DNA from: Dryocosmus kuriphilus
Taxonomy: Eukaryota > Arthropoda > Insecta > Hymenoptera > Cynipidae
Length of the DNA: 64,000 bases
Direction: 5' to 3'
Assembly (NCBI GenBank): GCA_038277395.1
Contig: CM076196.1
Span: 80,160,286-80,224,285, forward strand
Shown here piece by piece: positions 23,901-35,690 of the stretch; position 1 is the first letter of the stretch; each line of letters starts with the position of its first letter. A model generated the notes under the pieces. The model had not been told where the DNA came from, searched no databases, and saw only the letters and a list, made by a program, of their open reading frames with translations. The position numbers were made by a program, and so were the translations under genes.

Positions 23901-26900
23901 TAGGCTTGATTCAGAGGCCCAGGCGACCCCGTTACCCTTCTTTGTGTTTTATCCGCTTCTCGGAATATTGAGGTTTCAAAAAAGATTACGTTGAACACAA
24001 ATTCTTACTCCCTTGTCTCTCGTTCTCCTTTATTTAATTTTTCTCTGCTTGTACAGTCGTACATCTGCTTTTTCTTGCTTTGACATCCATAACGAAATAA
24101 GGAATTTCATGAATATATGCAAGGTTTGTTCTTGAAAGTTTAAGTCGTTACCTGAGTTGAAACTTATACTCTAGAAATCCAATGAAAACAATAAGTATCA
24201 AAGAGGCGTAAGATTTTATGTGAAAAGAACATGAGTTTCTGAATATCTCAACTTTTGTTTGCATACTGCTATGCAAGTTAATGAAAATGGGTTTTCACTA
24301 CTTATACTCAGTTGCACCCTTTTAATGAAACATCTTCACGACCTTGATGTAGATGAAAGTATCTTCTTCATTCCATAGGTTAAAATACCTTTTTCATCTA
24401 ATCTATGGAAGGTGAAATGCAACTGCATAGTGCGCTAGCGTACCAGGATACGCCTCCTACATCGTATGAATGATTCAGCTAGAAATCTGATACCAGATGT
24501 TCTTGTCCCTTTCACGCTTCAACCTTCTACTTATCGGGGATCACACGGTCGGATCATTTCGGTAAAAGCAGAGAGCAAGGATCGCCGCACTGCGGCTCAT
24601 CAGACTCCTAAACCTTCCTGCTCGATATATACAAGGTATGCTTTCCACAACTCCGAATACCCTAGCATCAGAGTACACATGACTGCGTCTAGTTGAACGT
24701 CACACAGAGAGAATCACGCACATAGAGCATACTTATCCCTCGGCCCAAAACCACCCACTCCTCTTTTCCTAAAATGTGTCAGTACAGCACTTGCTCCCCA
24801 AATATAAACCATCTCCAATCATAAACCATTCTTGACTGCAGATTCCTAACTATGAATTCATTGGACCTCTAATCAGTACAGCGAAATTCTTCCTTTAATT
24901 AACTGTGAGAAATTTCTGATGTCATTCAGGGCTGCGGATCAAGATATGTCTCTTTCTGTTTAAGACTTTGCTTCTTCCTCTTTAACGAGAGAAGAAAAGG
25001 GAGGCTTTACGAAGATGGGAGAGGAGGTGGTATGGTGGTTTGGAAAGGGGTTCGTCCACGTCCCGTGGGGTAGGTTGCTGCTTCGTACCTACTCTCTTTT
25101 CGTGTCTCTGGGAGATGGAATGAGATGGAATGGCTTGAGATGGGATGGGACAAGGCGTGTTGGTTCGAATAAGAGACAGATCTATAGCAGCAACCCTGCA
25201 CGGAGTATGAGGGAGGCAAGCAGGCAGCGAAAACGTTACCTATAGTAGTAGGCCGTGGCTGTATTGATCAAGACGAGGCGGGACTCCTTCGCCTCTATTT
25301 CCCTTGTTGCCCCTATTCTTGCTGCTTCCTCGCGCCTACCAGAAAGCTTCGCTCCCATCGTCTCCTTCGCTTCCATCGTTTTCTTAACCTCTATCGTCTC
25401 CCTGGTCTTCACTTGGCTTAAGACACTGGACTCGATACCAGATACGTTCTTGTCTATTGTTTCACAAGTGTCATGAAGGACACTTCTTTGTACTTTTCTC
25501 TTTCATCAATTATCTGTTTAATTGCAGCGTTTTTCTTAGTCCTAAGATTTTTATTCAGATTGTTAACCCTTCAACGCCTGAGTCTTTTACAGTTGTAAAT
25601 TAAATTGACTGTAGTATTTTTAATAAAAAGATCTATTGTAAGGAGAATATTTAATATGTTGAGAAGGAAGGAAATTGCAGTGAGCGAAATGGATCTAGGA
25701 ACTACTTTACGCTTAGTTGCTCCGTCGTATCTCATTTTTCCAGTGCTTCTTTGCACCAGTTCACCCAGATCTGCCCTCAGTTTCCTTCACTGTAAGGGGT
25801 TTCTTTCACTGTGAATAAAATTTCGCAACATTTGGAACATAATTAAATTCTTTTTTGACACTTTAGCATCTGTCAACGACTGAAAATTTACTTTAATTCT
25901 CTTCATCAAATATATTTGTTCACTTGCTCACTTTTAACAAAGTTACTGAGCAACTAGTTCACTCGATCTGATCAATGCAGAGGACATTTTTATACGTCGC
26001 AGTATTCAACATAGTGACAGAACAGTCTTTCTGGTTCGATATCGAGCGGGCAGCTTGAGGGAAGGATGAGAAGCGGAATTAAAAAATGAAAAATCACTGT
26101 CGCGTTGCTGGGGTGCAGCGGCGCGTACGAACGAGTTTACATTTCACCCGTTGCAGATCAGCTCAAATGTGGGGAAAGATGAGGGATTGCGGTTTTCGAG
26201 GCTGGACAGGAATCTGTACATTCAAAAAAATTCTGCGTTCAGTCGACCTCACTTCTTGTCTGCATGTGTTTCTCATGTGCGCACAAATTTTAAGGAAAAT
26301 GTGTGTATTTATGCAATACATTTCACATTCAGGTAAATGGCACGTGACTTGATTCACTGGTGCATATTCAGAAAAAGGGACATTTCATTAATCAGTAAAA
26401 GATTCTTTTTGAAGTATTGATATAGAATTTCGGATGTCAAGCGTGTTTTTTAACTTAAAGGAGGCATTTTTTGAGATCGAAAAGCGAAAGCTACGATTTC
26501 TAAGGCCTTGAGGAAGATGAATAGAGTAGTTCTTAGAGATGTACTGAAACGTGCATTCCTTTAATTTTCTTTCGTCCTTTGAGAGCTAACAGTTCTCGAA
26601 AAGCTATGACTACCTTTAATTGATGTAGTTTTTAGCGACGTGAACACACGTCGAGTCGGGTTATTTATATTCGGCCGCTTTTCCGCGCGTCGAGGTTTGA
26701 AAGAAACCACATCGTTTACCATTACCAGATCGTTTCAAACCTCTGCAACCCTTTCGGTCCCTAACCCACGCAACTGAATCTCTATTACACTTCTCTCTTT
26801 ACCCTACTTCTTTCTCTGTTTTCCACTTAACAGAACCAATACTACCTGTCAAAGTGACTAAGCTTATATGCAAGGTTTATTTGTACATATCCGAGCTATT

Positions 26901-29049
26901 GTTCTCGTATGGTTTAATTTTATTTCACGAAGATATTGATGAATAGAACATCCTAGGAATCTCTAAGAATGAAAAATCTTCGAAGATTATAACCACCATT
27001 TCGTATTCTTTCATTGGAGATAGTTTTCTTTTGATACATCTTGACGAAAATATACTTTCTGTTCGAAATAGCAACGAGCAGACTGCACTACGTAGAGTGC
27101 ACAGACTTCAGACTTAGTTATACCTGTTCCAGCAGATCAAGATCATCGATAGGATTCTTGGGCAGTAGTAGGAATGGTATATCAGGGGATAGTCAGAAAA
27201 GTAGGAAAGGGAAGGGTAAAAAGTGATGGGCGTAGAGGTCAGGAGGGAAAGAGGGAACTTGTTCGAAAGAAGCACTGTTGCTCCAGGAAAACGGACCAAG
27301 AGCTGAGATAGCGAGATAGAAGAAACTCCTTAAGAAGAAGAGTAGTCGGCTCTCTGCGACCTAGACAAATGCACTCCAGTTGTTTTCTCCGGCTCTTTCC
27401 GTTGGTTCGGTCTTTATCAAATCTTCTCCGAGCGGAGGCAAAGCTTTCCACAAGTTGGAGAACCTCGCGATAACGCTCCGCCACTCTCGAGCCACGGGCA
27501 TGTTTGACGAAAAAAGGAAATAGTGAAGAGGGGCCACTGAGCAGAAGAGTCACGATAAATACTTTCCACTGGATCGCGAAAGATCGACCCCAAAAGTGGG
27601 TCTAACTTTCCTTCATGGGAAGTATTGTTCTCCTCTTGACAAACGGAGGCAAAAGTTCTTCTCTTACGAAAAAGGGAAAGAAAATGAAGAAAATCTTGAA
27701 GCTCTTTCGATCTTTGGACTCTTCAACATCGCATCTGTTCTTGCCTTTTTTACTTTGGGGAAAGTAGACGAATGCGCCATAAAGAGTGGAGAGAATTTTA
27801 AAATGTCTGTAGAATTGCTGTCACCCTGAGCCTCGTAAATTGATCGCACTGTTTATTCAAAATTGCTTCGTTTGCTTAAGCGCGTGCCGCTCTCTGTCAT
27901 TCGGCGAATCTTATTCAGTTACATCCGACGGATTTCCGGTACGGATTTGTTTGCTCGAAAAGTTTCGCCGCACTACATCACGAGTGCTGCTCAGCGATTC
28001 AGCTGTTGCGAAATCCTTCGTCCGCAACTTCGTAGACGCAATTCTACTAGAGGAACGCCGAATCTGCAGTTACCGAAATCAGTTCACGTTACTGTTTCTG
28101 CAAGAAATATTGCTTTCGGAAGAAATCTAATGGAAACTGAGATGAAACTAGCTCTTCATTCGATTAAGATTAGAATTTTAATTTCAATTCAAGGTTACTT
28201 AAAGAAATCTGCAGGTGATTCAACCAGTGAACTAGTCAGCAACTGAACCGGTAAAAGGCTTCCAACTACCCTACTTTTAGTACCTTTTCAATACAATTTT
28301 CAGTCTAGTGCTATTAAAAGCTATTTTTTCACTTTGCGATACAGTTTGACCCTTGTGTTAACTAATTTTATTATCATTGCTTTGTCTTTATTAAGAAGTC
28401 AGTAATCAATTAAAAATTACGTTTAAAAACATATAAAACTATGTATATCAGAAAAATGATGTGTACAACTTGCATTTAAATACACTTCACAAAATTATAT
28501 GAAATGTAAGTAATTTCAAACAATATTTCGTTTTTACTTCCGAAAAAGGGCATGCATTGCATTTGATTTCACGCGGCTGGTTACAAAATTGTCTCTGTAT
28601 TAATTTTATTAATTTTCTTAGAATATGCAGCAAAATTAGCTCGAAATATTAAACTTTTTCATTTTTATTAAAAGTGAAAAGCCAACATTACGAACGAATT
28701 TTAACAGACTTTTCAAAACTTGTCTTAAAAAGTTTAGAAACTTTTATCTTGTTGACGCAAGTGTGAAAACTTGGAAAAAAGAATTCTAACAGAAAGTTTT
28801 TTGTTTTATTTATAAAATATACAAGATATTCTATATTTCAAATATGAAATTGCTGTACCTTAAGTGCTGGATTCAAATGCTTTAATTTTTAAAGAGCAAG
28901 GCTCAATTTTAAATTCAACTACTTTAATCTCTTGAATTAGAAACTATTCAATTTAGTATTATTTTTTCAGGCTTCTCGATTGATTACCGAAGCTACTAAT
29001 TTATCTCCCTTCATACTCTTTTATTTTCTACAGGTAGATAAAAAGTTAA
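20961..29049. other. Long intergenic or intronic stretch, no recognised gene
   Basis: Mixed AT-rich DNA and GC-richer patches (21840-22060, 23500-23990, 24420-24700, 25010-25450, 26090-26340, 27200-28100). The longest frame is 127 codons (27863-28246, plus), overlapping a 96-codon frame in another phase. Neither has a known motif. A pyrimidine-rich imperfect repeat (TCGCTTCCATCGT-like, about 25285-25410) yields a low-complexity frame. GC-rich patches could include exons of a host gene, but I see no frame flanked by convincing splice sites that encodes a recognisable domain. Confidence 0.4.
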
Positions 29050-29062
29050 TTGTTACATTATT
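29050..29062. repeat. Target-site duplication of PLE-D, left copy
   Basis: TTGTTACATTATT, identical to 30515-30527. Confidence 0.8.
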
Positions 29063-29123
29063 AATTTCATAAAATCACCATCACCAGGATAAGTTAATAA
29101 TTGAATAAACTAGTCATCTTATA

Positions 29124-29157
29124 ACGTTTCAGTGGCCTTGTGTGCCACCCTCTTCAG
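29124..29157 (-). ncRNA. Hammerhead motif, PLE-D left arm
   Basis: On the minus strand: CTGAAGA, a stem GGTGGC/GCCACT around ACACAAG, then GAAACGTT. Core positions fit the hammerhead consensus. Flanking stem I pairing is weak. Confidence 0.65.
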
Positions 29158-29610
29158 AATATATTTAATGATGTAACTATAAAATTATAACATTAATTGT
29201 ATTTTTTTCATGTTTCAGCAGATTTTTAAAATAGTATTGATATAATATAGTCTTAAGAAAACTTACATGGTCCTTTCTTTATTCGTAATCCTTTTATTGG
29301 TTAGTAAATATTGTTCGTAATTTAAAATTTTTATATATTTGTCATAGATTAAACAGGAATTGTTAAAAATTTAATTAAAATTTTATATAGTCAACTCTGA
29401 ATATTGAGAAATGATGTTATGTCTCTACACCTCCAGAGTTGACGGTCGACTGCTATGATACATACTGATTGTACAACTTAGACCTTAAATTAAATTTTCA
29501 AAGAGAGAGACAAATCCTCCGAAGAGAAAGAGAATTAGTCACACTGAATTATCGATCAGTAAGTTTGTGTTAACAATAGTTATGACATAAAATTAAAAAT
29601 TCTAATTTAA

Positions 29611-29957
29611 TTAAATAAATTGCGTAAAATTTTTATATATGCTATTAAGTTTCTCAGTATCTGTAATTTTATTTAGAGTAAATGGACATTCTTTTTTGAT
29701 GACAACATCACTTCTGCAATTAATCTTTTATTCAAATTTTTTTCTCTGTGTAAAATTTCAACATTTTTCCAATCCATATCGTGGCCTGTCGTAATTCTAT
29801 GTTTCGAAATAACTGATAGATCATCATGTGTTATATTATTTTCATGTTCATTAATCCTCTTCGAAAGATTTCTCTTAGTTTGTCCTATGTAACATTTATT
29901 ACAGTTTGAACATTGTATCTTGTAGACAACATTTATCTCTTCGCCAATTTCCAACTT
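29611..29957 (-). pseudogene. PLE-D GIY-YIG nuclease domain, one frameshift
   Basis: The minus frame from 29954 reads EEINVVYKIQCSNCNKCYIG, then QTKRNLSKRINEHENN, which is the GIY-YIG core with its cysteine pair and the conserved arginine and glutamate region. KNVEILHREKNLNKRLIAE follows. A frameshift near 29700 separates this from the normal PLE ending KKECPFTLNKITDTEKLNSI, which stops at 29611. No reverse transcriptase is present: the frame begins where the polymerase-nuclease linker would end. The flanking arms start within 30 bases on the 5' side. Confidence 0.8.
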
Positions 29958-30348
29958 ATCCTATTCAGTGTGACTAGTTCTCTTTCTCTTCGAAGGATTT
30001 GTCTCTCTCTTTTAAAATTTAATTTAAGGTCTAAGTTGTATCAGTTGCATCATAGCAGTCGACCGTCAACTCTGAAGGTGATGAGACATATCATCATTTC
30101 TCAATATTCAGAGTTGACTATATAAAATATTAATTAAATTTTTAAAAATTGCCTTTTAATTTATGACGAATATATAAAAATTTTTAATTACAAACAATAT
30201 TTACTAACCAATAAAAGGATTACGAATAAAGCAAGGACCATGTAAGTTTTCTTAATAGTATATTATATCAATACTATTTTAAAAATCTGCTGAAACATGA
30301 AAAATACAACTAATGTTATAATTTTATAGTTACATCATTAAATATATT

Positions 30349-30383
30349 CTGAAGAGGGTGGCACACAAGGCCATTGAAACGTT
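30349..30383 (+). ncRNA. Hammerhead motif, PLE-D right arm
   Basis: CTGAAGA, a stem GGTGGC/GCCATT around ACACAAG, then GAAACGTT. It mirrors the left-arm copy with one change in stem II. Confidence 0.65.
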
Positions 30384-30514
30384 ATAAGATGACTAGTTTA
30401 TTCAATTATTAACCTATCCTGGTGATGGTGATTGTATGAAATTAGTAAGTTTACACTAGTGATACGAATGTTTAAACTGAATGTTTGTTTAAACGGATGA
30501 TATTCGTATAAATA

Positions 30515-30527
30515 TTGTTACATTATT
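30515..30527. repeat. Target-site duplication of PLE-D, right copy
   Basis: TTGTTACATTATT, identical to 29050-29062. Confidence 0.8.
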
Positions 30528-30780
30528 GGTACTTCCTTATACCTTGGTATACTTGTTGACTATACTCCTCAAATCTTTAATAATTTTTTAATGCCATAGA
30601 ATAGTTGGAGGCTCATTGTTACGTAAATCAAAAGTCCCAATTATTTCAATTTAGCCACTGTCGCATCCAAACCAGGGCTTATGTTATTTAATACAACCAT
30701 GATTCCTATTTTGCGCTTATTTCCCGTCCTTATTTCCTCCGTTGTATCTTTTAGCTGTAGATACCCCTTTACACCTAAAT

Positions 30781-30993
30781 TTATAATTTCTCTTCGATGT
30801 AGACTGTCAATCCTGTAGCTAGTTTAGAATAGGTTTCAGTTTCAGTTGTCGAATTAGATTCAGTCAATTTAGGTCGAGCACCGAATAATAGCTGATGTGG
30901 GAGCAGCTGATAGCGACCAGTGAGCATAGTATCCAAGCGACATTTCAGTTCCTTGAAACCGTTCGCTTTGGCAATGGGTCCAATTCGTGTCAA
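30781..30993 (-). pseudogene. Possible LTR-retrotransposon integrase tail (weak)
   Basis: A 70-codon minus frame includes LLPHQLLFGARPKL. This resembles the motif near the end of the integrase core in Ty3/Gypsy and BEL elements (a proline, then LLFGR-P). Nothing else of such an element was found on either side: no DDE residues, no long terminal repeats. It could be a small fossil fragment or chance. Confidence 0.2.
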
Positions 30994-32653
30994 CTAACAT
31001 CCATATATGCATTTGACTAATTTATCCCCCAGTCTTAAAGTGGAGAGGCATGGGCTTGGCGTCGGGTTGACGGCGCGGCGATCGATTCCTACAGGAGGCA
31101 AATAGCATCTAAATGCTCTAAACAGACTTAGCGTGTTGCGAGACAGGCCAAGAGTGTGCGATAAAATGCACCATACAAAAATATTCCGTGTTGAAGCACA
31201 ACGAAATGCAAATGGGGCCACGCTACGCGCCGCGGACGTTTGGCAACACTGTTTGGGTTTCGTTTGGGGGTGGCTGCTGCCAGTCAGGAGGTTGAGCCGC
31301 GCGCTGGAGAGAGTAACGACGAGGGTGAAGTCCTGGAGTGAGAGCGAGAGAGACAAAGTGAAAAGGGGGTGAGTCAGAGACAGGCAACGTTGGGTCGTTG
31401 TACCGCGTCCCGTCCGTCAACACCTCGCCGCCCCCGGCCCGGCGATACTATAAAACACACGTGACACCCCTCACACTACCAACCACCCCCCGAGTCGGTC
31501 CACGACCACCGTTACCATCAACACAGGCTGCCTGCGATAGGTTCAAACTCCACTTTTGGTTTCCCTTGTTCCAAGAACGACTAATGTCTTCTCTGAAGAA
31601 AATCTAGAGGTTCAAGGTCTCAGTTTGCTCGGATCTTGATGAAAAGTAAAATGATGATTTTCTTTAAAGCGGAAGGGTAGAAGCAACTTTTCTTGACACT
31701 TCGATGCTAAAAAGCTTGCACACTAAGAAAATGATATCATTGTCACAAGTCCTGAACATTTCAAACTACCAGATAAATTATTTTTTCTGCATTAAATTAC
31801 TGTAAGATTTACAAGTACGCGTACGCTGAAAGTAATGTGATTGATTCAGTCGACTTTTGAACTACATTCTGTTGATTGGGTCAATAAAATTGTAGTAGAA
31901 CGAAAAGCTTAATATCAAAACTTTAGATCAGCCCCTTTTTCGAATATTTGATTGGACAGTTTATATTTTTATTATGAGATTAATGTCGGAATAGTAGAAG
32001 AATAGTAGTATAGAATAGAATTGAAGTAATTATTGAGTCTAATTAGAAGTTGGACCAAAATTGTCTGTATTTTGTCAGACAATCCGTACGTTTATGTACA
32101 ATTCTAACATAGACGCGTCTAAAGGTACCGATTTGGAATGGGGAAGAGGGACCTGAAAAGGGGGGGCATGGTTTGTATTCAGACTTATAGAAACTACGAA
32201 TTTCAAATTTTAAATAAATTTTTTTTCAGCTTTAGAAAAACTCTTCAATAAATAGTATATATTATTCTGATCTTATTTTAAAAATCACAGTACTATTATT
32301 GAGCATATATTTTAGAAGCATTTTTTTCTCAAAGAGAAGAAACATGCATTTTTTACTTAATTAAACAATTATCTGCAATTTCTTCGAGTTACATAATTCT
32401 CAAATGAATTCATGAATTAATTTCCTGAGTGTCGTTCTTTAGTTAGCGTGTGAGTAATACTCCTATTGGCTCTATATGATAGCAAATAAGATCTTCTGTT
32501 TTTGCAATATTTACTTCATAATTTTTAAGTTACATTTAGCAGGTGAGCATAGAGAACCATTGCTTAATTTGATCGGATATTTTAAATAAAAATAGAAAAA
32601 TTTAGTGATAATTGTATATAAATAAAACTAGCTCAGCTATGGTCTTACGTACA
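30994..32653. other. Intergenic stretch with a GC-rich patch and TATA-like box
   Basis: A GC-rich segment (about 31010-31560) includes CGCCGCCCCCGGCCCGGCG followed by TATAAA at about 31451. That order could mark a promoter on the plus strand. The frames after it (31398-31607) show no known domain, so I make no gene call. The remainder (31620-32653) is AT-rich with no recognised feature. Confidence 0.35.
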
Positions 32654-33720
32654 TACAGTCTGTTCCACAAGAAAGAATACGCGTTTTCTCGAAAAGTTTA
32701 AAAAAAACTTTATTTTTCTTTTTTAGTATGAAAAAACGCTTTAAAAATTAGGGAGAACTTACCTTAATAAATGGTCCAATCGCCATTATTCTCGATAATG
32801 GCCTGGCATCTTCTGGACATGCTCTCGACTAATTTTTCAGCATATTCTAGAGATAGAGAGCGCCACACCTCTCTACTTCGTCGAGAGAGCTGCTTGAGGG
32901 TGAATACACGCCTTCCTGCAAGTTTTCTCTTAACGACACTCCACGCATTTTCAATCGGATTAGCATCAGGAGATTGTGAAGGACAGGCCAAGGTGACGAC
33001 GCCATTTTCAGCTTTCCAGTTCTTGCAGAGGCGACTGCAATGTTTGGCATCGTTGTCCTCTTGAAGGATCCAAACCTCATTATTGGCTCCAAACATCTTT
33101 TCTGCAGACCTCAGAAGACGATGCTTGTAGATTTTGACCTTCGTCAGAAAAAATCACATTTGACCAATCGCGATCATTATTTTCCATAGCCCATGACAGC
33201 CGTTTTTGCATGTGCACTTCTGAGAGCAGGGGTTTATGCCTCGTGCTACGGTACTGCATGTTTGCCTCAGCTAATCTGCGTCTTATGGTGTTTATACTAA
33301 CGTCTAATCCCTTCTCCGCTAGCTTAGCCTTGGCTTCGCGCAGCCGTAGAGTGGGGTTGCGCTTGAATAGTGCGATGATCCCCTTATCCTCCTTGCTGGA
33401 CGTTGCTCGCGTTTCTCCTTTTCCTGGAAGATCGTCAACAGCTTTTGTGTCCCTATACCGCTCCACCCACTTTTGCATGAAGTACTTAGACTTTTTAAGC
33501 ACTTTTGCAGCAGCTGAGTATGAAAGTTTTGGTCCGTGTGCATTGCTGCACTCATTGCGCAAACTTGTTCACTATCCGACACTTCGAATGAGACTGAACC
33601 AAATCGGCAGTTCCGCTCTTGCCCTTGAAATGTACAATTAGACCAAAAAAGAAACGAACAAAAATCTTGAAAACTTTTCGAGAAAACGCGTATTCTTTCT
33701 TCCTTGTGAAACAGACTGTA
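32654..33720 (-). mobile_element. Tc1-like DNA transposon, internally deleted
   Basis: Inverted ends CAGTCTGTTCCACAAGAAAG (from 32656) and its near complement ending at 33718 are flanked on both sides by TA, the Tc1/mariner target duplication. The similarity of the ends extends about 55 bases (through AATACGCGTTTTCTCGAAAA). The 1063-bp element is shorter than a typical 1.3-1.7 kb Tc1-like element because the middle of the transposase is missing. With both ends intact it could still be mobilised in trans. Confidence 0.9.
32764..33562 (-). pseudogene. Tc1-like transposase, frameshift and central deletion
   Basis: The N-terminal part (33562 leftward) has the helix-turn-helix region AAAKVLKKSKYFMQKWVERY, then a second DNA-binding domain (RNPTLRLREAKAKLAEKG, TIRRRLAEANMQYRST). 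The first catalytic motif is NVIFSDE. Directly after it the frame is lost. The C-terminal part resumes as IYKHRLLRSAEKMFGANNEV, then WILQEDNDAKH, and SQSPDANPIENAW. The second aspartate and the glutamate are 34 residues apart (DD34E). The two parts lie in different frames, and about 70 residues normally found between the first and second aspartate are missing. The 3' part (ending at 32764) is otherwise open to its stop. Confidence 0.88.
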
Positions 33721-35595
33721 ATTGAAAACATTTGTAATCTAAAAGTTTGCAAATATTTATTATAAAAGCGATAATTCTATATAAAAACTTTGATAGAAGT
33801 TTATAATAATAGTGATTAGATTTTCTCGTTTCTATAGTAAATATTTCATAAAAAATATTTAAGTTTTGTGTTTTTCTAATCTATATTGTTTTCCTATTAT
33901 GATAAATATGATATTACCATAAATAAGACCGCAAAGCAAAAACTAATCAATCTGTTATTTATATTTTAAAGTTTGTTATAGCAAGTTTTCCATTCCGGGG
34001 AACCTTTGAATCAAACAAAAACAAAAGGCGAATTTTTGACACAGATTAGAGAAATTGTGAAATTAGTAATTGTAATATAAATTACTAATCGATACTATGA
34101 AAGTTATTGATCTGTTTCTCATATATTTAATGTGAGTTTATCATCAGCGAGTCCAGATAAGAGAAATCACTGAATTGTACTTCTTTTTGAAGAACGAAGA
34201 TCATAAATTTAACACTACTATTTTAATTTGAAATGTCTTTTTTACAGATTTATCATCCCGGAGTAATAATTTACTGTTTTCTTTTTATTGCAATAAAATA
34301 TCTTTTTTCCTTCGCGTAAATTCTCTCGTGAAATTTTCGTAATGGATGCCCCGATAAAAAATCATGTCGTCTCGACCTACAATTCAGGAAAGAATGTGCT
34401 CTATGACGATACTAACCCCGGTAATTATAACTTTTAATGGTCGCTTCGTCCAAGGACCATATTTTCATGCCCTGGTTACACCAACGAGTGCAGTAAATAA
34501 ATGTTACAGCGACATTTGGCACAGCGGCTGGAGGATTCAAAATGTAATAGTGATATCCAAGCTCGTCGTGTTGTGCATGTTTGCACGCACGTGTTACGTG
34601 CTCTGACTGGTCACAATAGAATTGGATGTGTAGAATTTAGTGCAATTATTTATTCACCGCAATCCGCGCTGGTTCGTTCTTGTCGGGTCAAATTTAATGG
34701 TTGTTGGTTGGAATACTTTTATTTTTCCACCACTCCCAACATCACATGGCATATTGTTTAATGACGTCTCACTGCCACTTTAATGATGTCATTTCTCTCG
34801 AAATAAAACCCCAACGGTATCATAATTATCGGTGCAAAATAGTTTCCAAATAACCCATTTTAATGGAACCAAATATTCCTAAATTTATGGACCCACCTTT
34901 CGTACAATCGTCATATTTGCATTCTGTTATACTAACAACAAGAATATACGTTTTAACATTTCGGAGAGAAAACATGTTAAAGAAGTTTAACCGATGGCGT
35001 AAATAACTTACGGGTTGAAGAAAGCAGCATTACAGTTATAAGTTTCTTGAAGATGGTGGTGGGTGAGGGAGCTAAAGGCGCACTAAACCGAAGTATTTTA
35101 ATATTTTAAGGCATTTTCCAGTTATACGAGGCCGCAATACTGCCGTATAAATGATGAGTTTATGGTAATGCTCGTGCAAGAGTTGAATGTGAGAGTCGGT
35201 GGCGAAAGGACAATCAGCAGAGAAAAGGGTGCTAGACAACAGCAGAGAAAATGGAGGGTGCGTGTTTTGCACTTCGTGTAAATTCTCGTGTCTCGACGTA
35301 TTTGTCGTTTAATTTAGACATTTCCTACTGCGCTTGGTCATTCGTCCAACCACGTGAGCCATTGCGTTCCACTCATTGCACAAACAACTCGTTAAGTTCG
35401 GCTCCCCCGATTCGGACGTCTGTACATCCGTCGCTCTTCGGTCAATGTAGACAAACTGCACTCTATCCGATCGCAGTGTCCATCAAATTATTTACACCTA
35501 CACTAATTTCTTATTTCTTTATTACTTCTCATTTATCTTCCACTAGTAAGCTATACGCAATCTAGAGGATAAAATTTGCACTAATTACTTCTTTG
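33721..35595. other. Intergenic stretch, no recognised gene
   Basis: AT-rich to 34330, then moderately GC-rich to 35560. Frames up to about 104 codons (35251-35565, plus) show no known domain. Confidence 0.45.
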
Positions 35596-35690
35596 AGATT
35601 AATACCCCTAGAATTAACGTTTTGAAGATTAGTTCTCCTAAAGTTAATGCTTCTACGATTAATTCTCTTGAGTTTAACCTCAGAAGTTCT
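35596..35690. repeat. Three copies of a 30-bp minisatellite
   Basis: Units start at 35596, 35626 and 35656, each reading roughly (A/C)GATTAxTxCxCxT followed by xAxTTAAxGxTTxxA. Copies are diverged, so the array is old. Confidence 0.7.

Larger units (their letters stand above)
29063..30514 (-). mobile_element. PLE-D: short nuclease-only Penelope-like element
   Basis: A 1.45-kb insertion bounded by an exact 13-bp duplication. Two arms of about 485 bp (about 29063-29549 and 29963-30445) are inverted copies of each other and each holds a hammerhead motif. The 413-bp centre encodes only a GIY-YIG domain, on the minus strand. Between the right arm and its duplication lies a unique 69-base tail (30446-30514), on the 5' side of the element. 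This could be a heavily 5'-truncated copy or a non-autonomous derivative. Confidence 0.8.

Noticed and set aside
27863..28246. 127-codon frame as a host gene
   Set aside because: No recognisable domain, overlapped by another open frame, and no clear splice or promoter context; a GC-rich patch yields long frames by chance.
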